Source: Rhodocyclaceae bacterium (GTDB lineage Bacteria; Pseudomonadota; Gammaproteobacteria; Burkholderiales; Rhodocyclaceae). Taken from it: a stretch of 64,000 nucleotides of DNA. The stretch spans positions 1-64,000 of the forward strand of contig JAEUNM010000083.1 in NCBI GenBank assembly GCA_016791105.1. The letters run 5' to 3'. The notes under the pieces are model-generated. The model was not told the DNA's origin. It did no database searches and saw only the letters and a list, made by a program, of their open reading frames with translations. Below, in pieces: positions 28,515-36,936 of this stretch; the stretch's first letter is position 1, and each line of letters starts with the position of its first letter. The position numbers and the translations under genes were made by a program.

Positions 28515-29938
28515 ATCCGGTCTGGATCGTAGATGATGACCGCTCCATACGCTGGGTGCTGGAAAAAGCCCTCACGCGCGAAGAAATCCCCTGCCGCAGT
28601 TTCGCCTGCGTATCCGACGCGTTCGCCGCCATGGACGGCGGCGAGGCGCCGCAGGTGGTGGTATCCGACATACGTATGCCGGGCGAATCGGGGCTCACCC
28701 TGCTGCAAAAAGTGAAGGAGCGCTACCCGCAATTGCCGGTCATCATCATGACCGCCTATTCCGATCTGGATAGCGCCGTGGCGGCCTTCCAGGGCGGCGC
28801 CTTCGAATACCTGCCCAAGCCTTTCGACGTCGATCAGGCGCTCGATCTGGTGCGCCGCGCCATAGACGAGAGCACGCGGCGCGACGACGAACCGGCCGAG
28901 TCCACCATGGCGCCGGAAATTCTGGGCCAGGCGCAGTCCATGCAGGAGGTGTTCCGTGCCATCGGGCGCCTGTCGCAAAGCCATGCGACGGTGCTCATCA
29001 ACGGTGAATCCGGCACCGGCAAGGAACTCGTGGCGCGTGCGCTGCACCGCCATTCGCCGCGCCGCGACCATCCGTTCATCGCCATCAATACCGCCGCCAT
29101 ACCGCGCGACCTGCTCGAATCCGAACTGTTCGGCCACGAGCGCGGCGCCTTCACGGGCGCCACCGCAATGCGCCGCGGGCGTTTCGAACAGGCCGAAAAC
29201 GGCACGCTGTTTCTCGATGAAATCGGCGACATGCCGGCCGAACTGCAGACGCGCCTGTTGCGCGTGCTGTCGGACGGCAATTTTTATCGCGTCGGCGGCC
29301 ACGCCCCCATACGTGCCAATGTGCGCGTGATTGCCGCCACCCATCAGGATCTGGAAGAGCGCGTGCGGCAGGGCTTGTTCCGCGAAGACCTGTTCCACCG
29401 CCTCAACGTGATCCGCCTGCGCCTGCCGCCGCTGCGCGAGCGGCGCGACGACATTCCGCTGCTGGTGCGGCATTTCCTCACGCGCAGCGCACACGAGCTG
29501 AACGTGGAGCCCAAGCGCCTGTCCGAATCGGCCATCAAATACCTGGCGACGCTGGAATTTCCCGGCAACGTGCGCCAATTGGAAAACCTCTGCCACTGGC
29601 TTACCGTGATGGCGCCGGGGCAAACCATAGAGGTGGGCGATTTGCCGCCCGAAATGCGCGGCGAGCCGCAGCGCGATACGCCGCAGGACTGGCTGTCCGT
29701 GCTGCGCAGCGAAGCCGACCGCATGCTGGCCCGCCGCCACGGCGAGGTGTGGGATTTGCTCACGCGCCAGTTCGAGCGCACGCTGATCGAGCGGGCGCTG
29801 GCCGCCACCGGCGGGCGCCGCATCGAAGCGTCGCAACTGCTGGGCATAGGGCGCAACACGATTACGCGGAAAATCCAGGAACTGGGCATAGAAGAAAGCC
29901 GCGGCAATTCCAGCGACGACGCTGACAGCCGCGCCTGA
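28511..29938 (+). CDS. ntrC: Nitrogen regulation response regulator NtrC
   Basis: Sigma-54 enhancer-binding activator. 475 aa. Receiver domain 1-115 with phospho-acceptor Asp53 in VVVSDIRMPGES; AAA+ domain with Walker A GESGTGKE (165-172), the sigma-54 contact loop GAFTGA (212-217) and Walker B GTLFLDEIGD (231-240); C-terminal Fis-type HTH (IEASQLLGIGRNTITRKIQE). Coupled to ntrB by a 4-nt overlap. It is expected to act at the two sites 24909-24967 upstream of glnA. Confidence 0.97.
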   Translation: MNPVWIVDDDRSIRWVLEKALTREEIPCRSFACVSDAFAAMDGGEAPQVVVSDIRMPGESGLTLLQKVKERYPQLPVIIMTAYSDLDSAVAAFQGGAFEYLPKPFDVDQALDLVRRAIDESTRRDDEPAESTMAPEILGQAQSMQEVFRAIGRLSQSHATVLINGESGTGKELVARALHRHSPRRDHPFIAINTAAIPRDLLESELFGHERGAFTGATAMRRGRFEQAENGTLFLDEIGDMPAELQTRLLRVLSDGNFYRVGGHAPIRANVRVIAATHQDLEERVRQGLFREDLFHRLNVIRLRLPPLRERRDDIPLLVRHFLTRSAHELNVEPKRLSESAIKYLATLEFPGNVRQLENLCHWLTVMAPGQTIEVGDLPPEMRGEPQRDTPQDWLSVLRSEADRMLARRHGEVWDLLTRQFERTLIERALAATGGRRIEASQLLGIGRNTITRKIQELGIEESRGNSSDDADSRA

Positions 29939-29947
29939 TTCCGCGCC

Positions 29948-29973
29948 TGGCGGGCGCAGGCGTGCGCCCGCCA
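29948..29973. terminator. Perfect 11-bp hairpin after ntrC
   Basis: TGGCGGGCGCA, loop GGCG, TGCGCCCGCCA, starting 9 nt after the ntrC stop. It is not followed by a T run, so it may be a Rho-assisted or pausing element, or an mRNA 3' stabiliser. birA starts 85 nt later. Confidence 0.55.
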
Positions 29974-30058
29974 AGCTGCCAAAAAGCCCTTCAAATCCGG
30001 CGACCGGCGCCGGGCATTGCGAGTACGATGCAGCCTGTTGCAAGCGCCGGGAGATTCC

Positions 30059-30874
30059 GTGCACGACCTCACATCATCCACGCTGGACGCGGCGCGTCTG
30101 AACGAAGCACTGGGTAGCTGGACCTCCGCCTACGACTTGCGCTGGCTACCGGCCTGCGGCAGTACCAATAGCGTGTTGATGGAACTGCCGCAGCCCGCCC
30201 TGGCTGCGCCCGCCACGGTGCTGCTCGCTGACGTGCAGACGGCCGGGCGCGGCCGGCGCGGTCGCGCCTGGCTGTCGCAGCCGGGCGCCGGGCTTACCTT
30301 TTCCGTGCGGCGCAGTTTCGACACCCCTTCGCTGGCCGGCCTGGCGGGTTTGAGCCTGGTGGTCGGGCTGGCGGTGGCGGAGGCGCTGGAAGGCCTGGGC
30401 GTCGCCAAAATCGGCCTCAAATGGCCCAATGATGTGGAAGCGGACGGGCGCAAACTGGGCGGCGTGCTGGTCGAACTGGGCTCCACGCGCGATGCCGTGT
30501 GGGCGGTGATAGGCATAGGCATCAATCTGGCCCTGCCGGCCGCGCTGCTGGCGGAAATCGACGCCCCGGCCACCGATCTTGCCAGCCTGCTCGGCAGTGC
30601 GCCGCCGCGTGAAGCGGTGCTGGCGGCGGTGCTGGTGGAACTGGCGCCGCGCCTGGCGGAATTCGAGCACAAGGGCTTCGCGCCTTTCACCGGCCCATGG
30701 CAGCGCCGCAACGTGCATGGCGGGCGCGAGGTGCGCATCCTGGATGGCCCGCAAGTGCTGCAGGAAGGGCTTTGCCTGGGCGTGGCCAGTGACGGCGCGC
30801 TGTTGCTGCAGGATGCGTCCGGCGTACATGCCGTGATTGCCGGCGACGTAAGCCTGCGCGCGGCCGGAGCCTGA
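30059..30874 (+). CDS. birA: Biotin--[acetyl-CoA carboxylase] ligase, no DNA-binding domain
   Basis: Attaches biotin to the BCCP subunit of acetyl-CoA carboxylase. 271 aa from the GTG at 30059 with GGGAG 5 nt upstream. Catalytic motifs: CGSTNSVL, QTAGRGRRGRAWLSQPGAGL (biotin/ATP loop), KWPNDVEADGRKLGGVLVE and VIGIGINLALP. It lacks the N-terminal HTH of E. coli BirA, so it is a monofunctional ligase and not the biotin repressor. coaX follows after 3 nt. Confidence 0.94.
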   Translation: MHDLTSSTLDAARLNEALGSWTSAYDLRWLPACGSTNSVLMELPQPALAAPATVLLADVQTAGRGRRGRAWLSQPGAGLTFSVRRSFDTPSLAGLAGLSLVVGLAVAEALEGLGVAKIGLKWPNDVEADGRKLGGVLVELGSTRDAVWAVIGIGINLALPAALLAEIDAPATDLASLLGSAPPREAVLAAVLVELAPRLAEFEHKGFAPFTGPWQRRNVHGGREVRILDGPQVLQEGLCLGVASDGALLLQDASGVHAVIAGDVSLRAAGA

Positions 30875-30877
30875 TCC

Positions 30878-31597
30878 ATGCTGCTGGTCGTCGATAGCGG
30901 CAATACCCGCGTCAAATGGGGCTTGCGCGAACGTGGCGCGTGGAAGGCCGCCGGCGTATTCGAACACGCGCGCCTGGCCGATGGCGCCGCGTTGTGCGAG
31001 TTGTGGGCCGGCACCCACGCCGCGGCCTATTGCAACGTGGCCGGCGCGACGGTGGAATCCGATTTGCGCGCGGCACTTGCCGCGCTGGGCGTGACGGCGC
31101 GGCGCGCAATTTCGCTGCCGCGCCAGTGCGGGGTGGAAAATGGCTACGCCAGCCCGGCGCAACTGGGCGCCGACCGCTGGGCCGCGCTCATCGGCGCGCG
31201 CACGCTGCACGCCGGTGCTGCCCTGGTGGTGTGTGCCGGCACCGCCACCACGGTAGACCTGCTCGACCGCTACGGCATATTTCGCGGCGGGCTCATCCTG
31301 CCCGGTCTGGAACTGATGCTGTCTTCCCTGGCGCGCGGTACCGCGCAATTGCCGCGCGCGCAGGGCGAAGTGGTGGCGCTGCCGCGCAGCACCCAGGACG
31401 CGATCATGAGCGGATGCGTGGCCGCGCAGGTCGGTGCGATAGAACGCATGTGGGCGCAAATAAGCACGCCGGAAGACGCGGTATGCCTCATTTCCGGCGG
31501 CGCGCGTCACTACCTCGCGCGCCATCTGAGCCTGCCCGTGCGCGAAGTAGAACACCTTGTGCTTGAAGGTCTGGCGCGCATTGCCGAGGAACAGTGA
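30878..31597 (+). CDS. coaX: Type III pantothenate kinase
   Basis: First step of coenzyme A synthesis (pantothenate phosphorylation), ASKHA fold. 239 aa. MLLVVDSGNTRVKWGL is the phosphate-binding start; LGADRWAALIGAR is the substrate region and VVCAGTATTVDLL the second phosphate loop; GGLILPGLELM follows. Starts 3 nt after birA; birA-coaX pairing is standard in Betaproteobacteria. coaE downstream is the last step of the same pathway. Confidence 0.95.
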   Translation: MLLVVDSGNTRVKWGLRERGAWKAAGVFEHARLADGAALCELWAGTHAAAYCNVAGATVESDLRAALAALGVTARRAISLPRQCGVENGYASPAQLGADRWAALIGARTLHAGAALVVCAGTATTVDLLDRYGIFRGGLILPGLELMLSSLARGTAQLPRAQGEVVALPRSTQDAIMSGCVAAQVGAIERMWAQISTPEDAVCLISGGARHYLARHLSLPVREVEHLVLEGLARIAEEQ

Positions 31598-31669
31598 TCC
31601 TCCTGGCATCGCCGGCGCGGCGCCTGGGCGGCCGCGCGCAGGCGCGGGAACTTGAGGTACATTGCGCGC

Positions 31670-32461
31670 ATGAGTGCATCGCGAATGCTTTTCCTTCTGT
31701 TCGTATTCGGCAATCTGGTGTTTTTTGCCTGGGATCGCGGCTATTTCGGCGCTGCCGGTGCCAGTGATTTGCAACAGCGCATACAGCCCCTCAATGCTGA
31801 CAAGCTGCATGTTGTCGGGCGTGGCGCGGCGGCCGCGGCGCCAACTGCCGGCGCTTCGGCCACTTTCGGCGCCGTCGCCGCGGGCGCCACGCCCCCCGCC
31901 CAGCCTGCCGCCGCGGCGAGTGCAGCGGCAAAAGACACGCCCGCGCCGCCTGCCGCCCCTGCTGTCGCCCCTGCTGTCGCCACTGCCGTCACGCCCGCCG
32001 CCACTGACACGCCGAAAGTGTGCCGTCAGGTAAGCGGGATAGGGCGCGATATCGCCGACAGCCTGGCTGCCGCTGCAAAAGCCGGCCCGAACGGCGTGGC
32101 CTACGAAGAAAAGCTGGTGGGCGAGGCGTCCGCTTACTGGGTGCATTACCCGGCGCTGCCAAATCGCCAGGCAGCCGAACGCAAGGTGGCCGAATTGCGC
32201 GCGCTGGGCGTGGATGATCTGTTCATCGTGCCGGACAGCCAGACCGCGCGCAATGCCATATCGCTGGGCCTGTTCCATAACGAGGGCGCCGCGCGCGACC
32301 TGATGGGCAGGCTGGAAAAGAAAGGCGTCAAGGGTGCCCGCATCGAGGTGCGCGAAGGCGCCGATTCGAAATTTCAGGTGCGTCTGAGCGGGCCGCGCAA
32401 ACGCCTGGACGCAATATTCGAATCTGCCGGCTTGGGCGCCCGCGCGGCAGACTGCACCTGA
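31670..32461 (+). CDS. SPOR-domain inner-membrane protein
   Basis: 263 aa from the ATG at 31670. One N-terminal membrane anchor (about 5-23), a long Ala/Pro-rich periplasmic linker (about 60-125), and a C-terminal SPOR domain (about 180-255, with FHNEGAARDLMGRLEKKG and FQVRLSGPRKRL). SPOR domains bind denuded septal peptidoglycan, so a role at the division site is likely. Third gene after birA-coaX, a conserved arrangement. The linker is low-complexity and probably disordered. Confidence 0.85.
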   Translation: MSASRMLFLLFVFGNLVFFAWDRGYFGAAGASDLQQRIQPLNADKLHVVGRGAAAAAPTAGASATFGAVAAGATPPAQPAAAASAAAKDTPAPPAAPAVAPAVATAVTPAATDTPKVCRQVSGIGRDIADSLAAAAKAGPNGVAYEEKLVGEASAYWVHYPALPNRQAAERKVAELRALGVDDLFIVPDSQTARNAISLGLFHNEGAARDLMGRLEKKGVKGARIEVREGADSKFQVRLSGPRKRLDAIFESAGLGARAADCT

Positions 32462-32526
32462 GGCGGCGGCGCGCACCAGGCGCCTAGCGGCGGCGTCGCT
32501 GCGATACCAAATCCGACGGAGGTTTT

Positions 32527-33192
32527 TTGCACGCTCCCACATCCACTGCCGGCGCGCCCGGCGCCGATGCGTCAAGCCAGAACGGATATCTGATCGGATT
32601 GACCGGCGGCATAGGCAGCGGTAAAAGTTCCGTCGCCGCGGAATTTGCGCGCCTGGGCGCCGGCCTGGTGGATGCCGACGCCATCGCGCGCGAACTGACC
32701 GCGCCCGGCGGTGCGGCCATGCCGGCCTTGCAGCGCGAATTCGGTCCCGGCGTGGCTGCTGCGGATGGCGCGCTGGATCGCGCCGCCATGCGCGCCCTGG
32801 TGTTTTCCGACCCGGCCGCCAAGCGCCGGCTCGAAGCCCTGCTGCATCCCATGATACGTGCCGAGGGGGAACGCCGCGTGGCGCGGCTTGTCGCAGACGG
32901 TAAGCCCTATGTCGTGATCGAAGTGCCGCTGCTGGTCGAAACCGGCGCCTGGCGTGAGCGCGTGGCGCGCGTGCTGGTGGTCGACTGCCCGCCGGAAATT
33001 CAGGTAGCCCGCGTCATGGCGCGCAGCGGTCTGTCTGCCGACGAGGTGCGCGGCATCCTGGCGCATCAGGCAAGCCGCGCCGAGCGGCTCGCTGCGGCCG
33101 CCGACGTGATAGACAACGGCGGCGACTTTGCGCAGATGCAACAACAGGTACACCGATTGCACGCCCGATACTTGCACTTTGCGGCGCCGTAA
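32527..33192 (+). CDS. coaE: Dephospho-CoA kinase
   Basis: Final step of CoA synthesis. 221 aa. P-loop LIGLTGGIGSGKSSVAAEF (residues 22-40), DADAIARELT (substrate Asp), HPMIRAEGERR, YVVIEVPLLVETG and the lid RVMARSGLSADEVR all fit CoaE. The start is a TTG at 32527 with GGAGG just upstream; no ATG lies between it and the P-loop. Followed by zapD and yacG, the conserved coaE-zapD-yacG cluster. Confidence 0.93.
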   Translation: MHAPTSTAGAPGADASSQNGYLIGLTGGIGSGKSSVAAEFARLGAGLVDADAIARELTAPGGAAMPALQREFGPGVAAADGALDRAAMRALVFSDPAAKRRLEALLHPMIRAEGERRVARLVADGKPYVVIEVPLLVETGAWRERVARVLVVDCPPEIQVARVMARSGLSADEVRGILAHQASRAERLAAAADVIDNGGDFAQMQQQVHRLHARYLHFAAP

Positions 33193-33262
33193 TCTATGCA
33201 TGGCGCTGTCCGGCGCAAGGGGGAACGGGTACAATTGAGGTCAAATCCGGACCGCAACACAA

Positions 33263-34018
33263 GTGATTACCTACGAATATCCTCTCAACGAACGCATCCG
33301 TACCTTGCTGCGGCTTGAGGATCTGTTTGAAAAAGCCATGTACTTCCTGCGCACCGACGGGCCGCAGGAACATCACGTGGCCCTCATCACGCTGTTTGAA
33401 ATTCTCGAAGTCGCAGGCCGTGCCGACCTCAAGGTCGATCTGGTACAGGAACTGGAACGCCAGCGTCAGGTGTTGCTCACCTATCGCAACAATCCGGAAA
33501 TTTCAGAAGAAGCGCTGTCCGGCGCGCTGTACGAAATCGAACAGGCGTCTACGGCCCTGTTGGCCATGGCCGGCAAGGTCGGCCAGTATCTGCGCGAAAA
33601 CGAATGGCTCATGAGCATCAAAAGCCGTGCCGCCATTCCGGGCGGCGTGTGCGAATTCGATCTGCCCTCGTATCACTACTGGCTCAACCGCGACCATAAC
33701 GCGCGCCAGCGCGATCTCACCACCTGGTCGAATCCCATGCTGCCGCTGCGCGACGGCATCGCCATCATATTGCGGCTGCTGCGCGCCAGCGGCCGCCCCG
33801 AGCGGCAGGCCACCACCAACGGTGCCTTCCAGTACATGATGGGCGGGCGGCAGGCGCAAATGCTGCGCGTGCGCATGGTGGCCGGCGACAATCTGGTGCC
33901 GGAAATCAGCGCCAACAAATACATGCTGAATGTCCGCTTCCATGCCCCGGACATCCTCGCGCGGCCGCGCGCGGTGGATCGCCCGGTCAGTTTCGAACTG
34001 ACCCTCTGCAATCTGTAG
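33263..34018 (+). CDS. zapD: Cell division protein ZapD
   Basis: Cytosolic FtsZ-bundling protein that stabilises the Z ring. 251 aa with the standard start [20 protein letters not shown] and the [11 protein letters not shown] and [16 protein letters not shown] blocks. The GTG start at 33263 is the only reasonable one. A TACAAT at 33230-33235 could be a -10 element of a local promoter. Position between coaE and yacG confirms the assignment. Confidence 0.95.
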   Translation: MITYEYPLNERIRTLLRLEDLFEKAMYFLRTDGPQEHHVALITLFEILEVAGRADLKVDLVQELERQRQVLLTYRNNPEISEEALSGALYEIEQASTALLAMAGKVGQYLRENEWLMSIKSRAAIPGGVCEFDLPSYHYWLNRDHNARQRDLTTWSNPMLPLRDGIAIILRLLRASGRPERQATTNGAFQYMMGGRQAQMLRVRMVAGDNLVPEISANKYMLNVRFHAPDILARPRAVDRPVSFELTLCNL

Positions 34019-34242
34019 CGCGTTCGGGCGCCCGTCCACGCTGTTGCGATCCAGGCATTTGGCATGGCGGGGAACGTCTGGCAGGCGCCCGCCCAGTCCT
34101 CGCTGCCACTCGAATTGGCATGAAAATGCTGTCAATGCGGCAGAATTCTCATTCCGCCGGTATTCCCGTTTTTGATTTCCATGCCGCTTCTGTTATCAAG
34201 TCGTTACCATGGCATCGGGATGAATTGGGAGGTAGTACCGGC

Positions 34243-34455
34243 ATGTCTCACTTGCACGCCCGCAGCGTCACTTGTCCGACCTGCAACAAAACCGTGGAAT
34301 GGTCGTCGCGCGCACGCTGGCGGCCATTCTGTTCCGAGCGCTGCAAACTGATCGATCTGGGCCAGTGGGCCAACGAGCGCTATCGCGTGGCCGGCGATGA
34401 CACGCAGGAACCGGCGCACGAAACGTCCAGCGACGTCACGACTGATCTGCGTTAA
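34243..34455 (+). CDS. yacG: DNA gyrase inhibitor YacG
   Basis: 70 aa from the ATG at 34243, preceded at 10 nt by GGGAGG; 41 codons of upstream open frame are not family sequence. Zinc ribbon with Cys11, Cys14, Cys30 and Cys34 (CPTC ... FCSERC), followed by [13 protein letters not shown]. coli YacG binds the GyrB C-terminus and inhibits gyrase. The 224-bp gap before it is relatively AT-rich and may hold its promoter. Confidence 0.93.
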   Translation: MSHLHARSVTCPTCNKTVEWSSRARWRPFCSERCKLIDLGQWANERYRVAGDDTQEPAHETSSDVTTDLR

Positions 34456-34570
34456 GTATCTGGAATTTATGCTGCGGGTACGGCGCGCGGCTGCGGGTCT
34501 GCATTGCGGCTTTGGGCGCTGAGCTTTTGGCTTGCGGCGCTCCGCGTCTGCCTTGCGGCGCTCCGCTTCT

Positions 34571-34853
34571 GCCTTGCGGCCGTGGTCGCTACGCTTGTCC
34601 CATACGGCGGATTGCGCTGCGCTTATCCGCCCTACGTCCCGTCGGCACACCAGCCGTAGGGCGGATAAGCCGAAGGCGCAATCCGCCGTATGGTGGCGGC
34701 GGAACCTGGCGCCACGTTTATCGTGGGCTTGTCGAGTCGATGGGGTGCGCTTCGGTTTTGGCGTGCGGCGCTCGGCGCTCTACTTTTGCCTTGCGGCCGT
34801 GGTCGCTGCGCTTTTCCCATACGGCGGATTGCGCTGCGCTTATCCGCCCTACG
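34571..34853. repeat. Composite repeat block with REP-like palindromes
   Basis: A 66-bp unit at 34571-34636 recurs at 34788-34853 (period 217) with few changes. Each copy contains the palindrome beginning CATACGGCGG and ending CCGCCCTACG. The first has an inverted partner at 34655-34692, making a head-to-head pair as at the left end of the window. Between 34500 and 34570 a short motif (GCCTTGCGGCGCTCCG) is also reiterated. The 427-bp gap between yacG and the Nudix gene (34456-34882) holds only this repeat material. Confidence 0.85.
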
Positions 34854-34882
34854 GCCGTGCGGGTCACGGGCTGCGGCACGCC

Positions 34883-35827
34883 TCAAGGCGCACTTGAACC
34901 CGCGGCGCGTATCGCGGCGATACCGTGCGCGCCATGTTCTTGCGCAGAGGCCAAGTCCGCCTGGCGCATGCCGCCGATGGCGAACACCGGCAGGGGTAAT
35001 TCGGCTGCCAGACGGGCGAATTCGTCCCATCCGAGCGGTGCCCGGTCCGGGTGCGTCACGGTGGACTGGACCGAACCCAGCACCGCGTAATCCAGCCCCA
35101 ATTCCGCCGCGCGCAACAATTCTTCCCGACCATGGCAGGATGCGCCCACCAGCGCGAAGGGCGGCCGCGTACCGGTTGCCGCAAGCCCCGCCGCCGTCAG
35201 ATGCACGCCATCGGCACCTATGGCACGCGCCAGATCGATATCTGCATTGATTACGAGCGGACTGCCCGCCGCGCGCGCGATGGCGAGCGCGGCTGCTGCA
35301 AATTCGGCCCGCTGCGCAGGCGCCAGCGCGGCTTCGCGCACCTGTATCAGGGCCGGGCCGCGCGCCAGCAGGCGCTCTAGCGCAGCCAGCTGCGCTTCCA
35401 TGCCGATACTCGCCGCCTGCGTCACCGCCATGAATGCCGGCAACCGCAAAGCCGCGAAAACCGGGCCGTTGGCGGGCAGCATGGGTTCCACTCCGGGCGC
35501 CGAGGCGGTGGTCCACACCAATTGCGCATGCACGCGGTCGCTCGGCGTGCCGCGCCATTCGGGCACGCGAAAAAAATGCAGACGCACGTGGGCGTGTTCG
35601 TAGCGGTGCGTGCGCATGAGCCAGGGCCAGACGGCCAATACTTCCAGGCCCAGTTCTTCATCCAGTTCGCGGATGAGCGCGGCGCGCGGTGTTTCGCCGG
35701 GCTCCACCTTGCCGCCCGGAAATTCCCAATAGCCCGGATAAAAGGTTCCCGGCGCGCGCTGGCCGAGCAGAAAACTGCCGTCCGGCCGCAAAATGACTGC
35801 GGCCGCCACATCCACGAGCTTGGTCAT
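34883..35827 (-). CDS. Nudix hydrolase fused to a ThiE-like domain
   Basis: 314 aa from the ATG at 35827. Residues 1-135 are a MutT-type Nudix domain with the box GGKVEPGETPRAALIRELDE followed by ELGL (38-61), complete for metal binding. Residues about 150-314 resemble thiamine phosphate synthase (ALIQVREAALAPAQRAEFA, GADGVHLTAAGL, LGSVQSTVTHP, FAIGGM). The fusion is common in Beta/Gammaproteobacteria; the Nudix part probably removes 8-oxo-dGTP, while the activity of the ThiE-like half is uncertain. Lies 16 nt after rdgC on the same strand. Confidence 0.88.
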   Translation of the reverse strand: MTKLVDVAAAVILRPDGSFLLGQRAPGTFYPGYWEFPGGKVEPGETPRAALIRELDEELGLEVLAVWPWLMRTHRYEHAHVRLHFFRVPEWRGTPSDRVHAQLVWTTASAPGVEPMLPANGPVFAALRLPAFMAVTQAASIGMEAQLAALERLLARGPALIQVREAALAPAQRAEFAAAALAIARAAGSPLVINADIDLARAIGADGVHLTAAGLAATGTRPPFALVGASCHGREELLRAAELGLDYAVLGSVQSTVTHPDRAPLGWDEFARLAAELPLPVFAIGGMRQADLASAQEHGAHGIAAIRAAGSSAP

Positions 35828-35843
35828 TTCCGCGCCTGTCGCC

Positions 35844-36779
35844 TCAGGCCGCCCCGGAAGGCGATGCAATACCGGCCGGCCCCGATTCCGCCGCCGGCTC
35901 GCCACCCAGCGCTTCAAGCAAATCCGGAATGAAGCCGCGCAATTCGCCACTCATGAGCGCAAAGTCTGCGTCGAAACGTTCGGCCGGATTGTCGGCGTCG
36001 GATTTTTCTTCTTCCATGGCCAGAAAATCCAGGCGCTTTATTTCCAGATCGTCGGTCAGCACGAAAGACAGGCGGTCATTCCAGGTGAGCGCGAGGCGGG
36101 TGGGCAATTTGCCCGCCACCAGATGGTTGCGGATTTCGTCGCCTTCCAGCGCATGGCGCACGTAGCGTACGGCGGACTGTTCTTCGTCGGCGGCTTTCAG
36201 TTCGCAGTCGCGGTCTATCGTGAATCCGGCCGGCGCTTCGCCGGCCGCCAGCCACTGCGACATGGCGCCGGCCGGCGACAATTCGGTGCGCAGCAGCTTG
36301 AGCGGCAAATCGTCCAGGGTTTTGTGCAACAGGTCGATGACCGCCTCGGCCTTGCTGCGGCTGGAGGCGTCCACCGCCAGCCAGCCGCCGGCCGCATCCA
36401 GCCACGCGTAAGTGGTTTGCAGGCGGGTGAAGGCGCGCGGCAGCAATTCGGCCGTGACCGCTTCTTTCAGCTCTTTCATCTGTTTGCGGCCGGGCTTGTA
36501 GCCCTGTTGCGCCTCGATTTCCTCGGCGCGCTCCTGTGCCACCTGATTGACCACCGACGCCGGCAGCAACTTTTGTTCGGACTTGAAGGCGATGAGCCAC
36601 TGACCGCCTACCGAATGCAGCAATCCCCCTTCCGCAAGCGGCGGTACGAAGCCGTGGCTGGCCAGATCGGATGCCGCGCAGCGCTGAAACTGGGCACGCG
36701 CCAGTTGCTGTTCGAGTGCGAGGGCGTCGGCGGCCCAGGGCGAGGGCAGGCGGTAGAGCTGCAGATTTTTGAACCACAT
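35844..36779 (-). CDS. rdgC: Recombination-associated protein RdgC
   Basis: 311-aa nucleoid-associated protein forming a ring around duplex DNA and limiting RecA activity. Typical start MWFKNLQLYRL, then GFVPPL, QEKLLPA-like SEQKLLPASVVNQVA, GYKPGRKQMKELKE and RLALTWNDRLSFVL, with a C-terminal acidic/Ala tail. Probably transcribed with the Nudix-ThiE gene; divergent from the HDOD gene across 157 bp. Confidence 0.94.
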   Translation of the reverse strand: MWFKNLQLYRLPSPWAADALALEQQLARAQFQRCAASDLASHGFVPPLAEGGLLHSVGGQWLIAFKSEQKLLPASVVNQVAQERAEEIEAQQGYKPGRKQMKELKEAVTAELLPRAFTRLQTTYAWLDAAGGWLAVDASSRSKAEAVIDLLHKTLDDLPLKLLRTELSPAGAMSQWLAAGEAPAGFTIDRDCELKAADEEQSAVRYVRHALEGDEIRNHLVAGKLPTRLALTWNDRLSFVLTDDLEIKRLDFLAMEEEKSDADNPAERFDADFALMSGELRGFIPDLLEALGGEPAAESGPAGIASPSGAA

Positions 36780-36936
36780 GATCGATACGTCCGCGGGTAG
36801 GGCCGCGCATTGTAGCGCCTGCCGCCGGGCTGTCCGAAGCGTGCGCTAAGTCCTGCCGGCGCACCTGCCCGCCTAAAGGGGAGGCGCAACCGGCCGTTAC
36901 CGGTGTTGATCTTCGTGTTCCTTCGAATGTAAAAAC

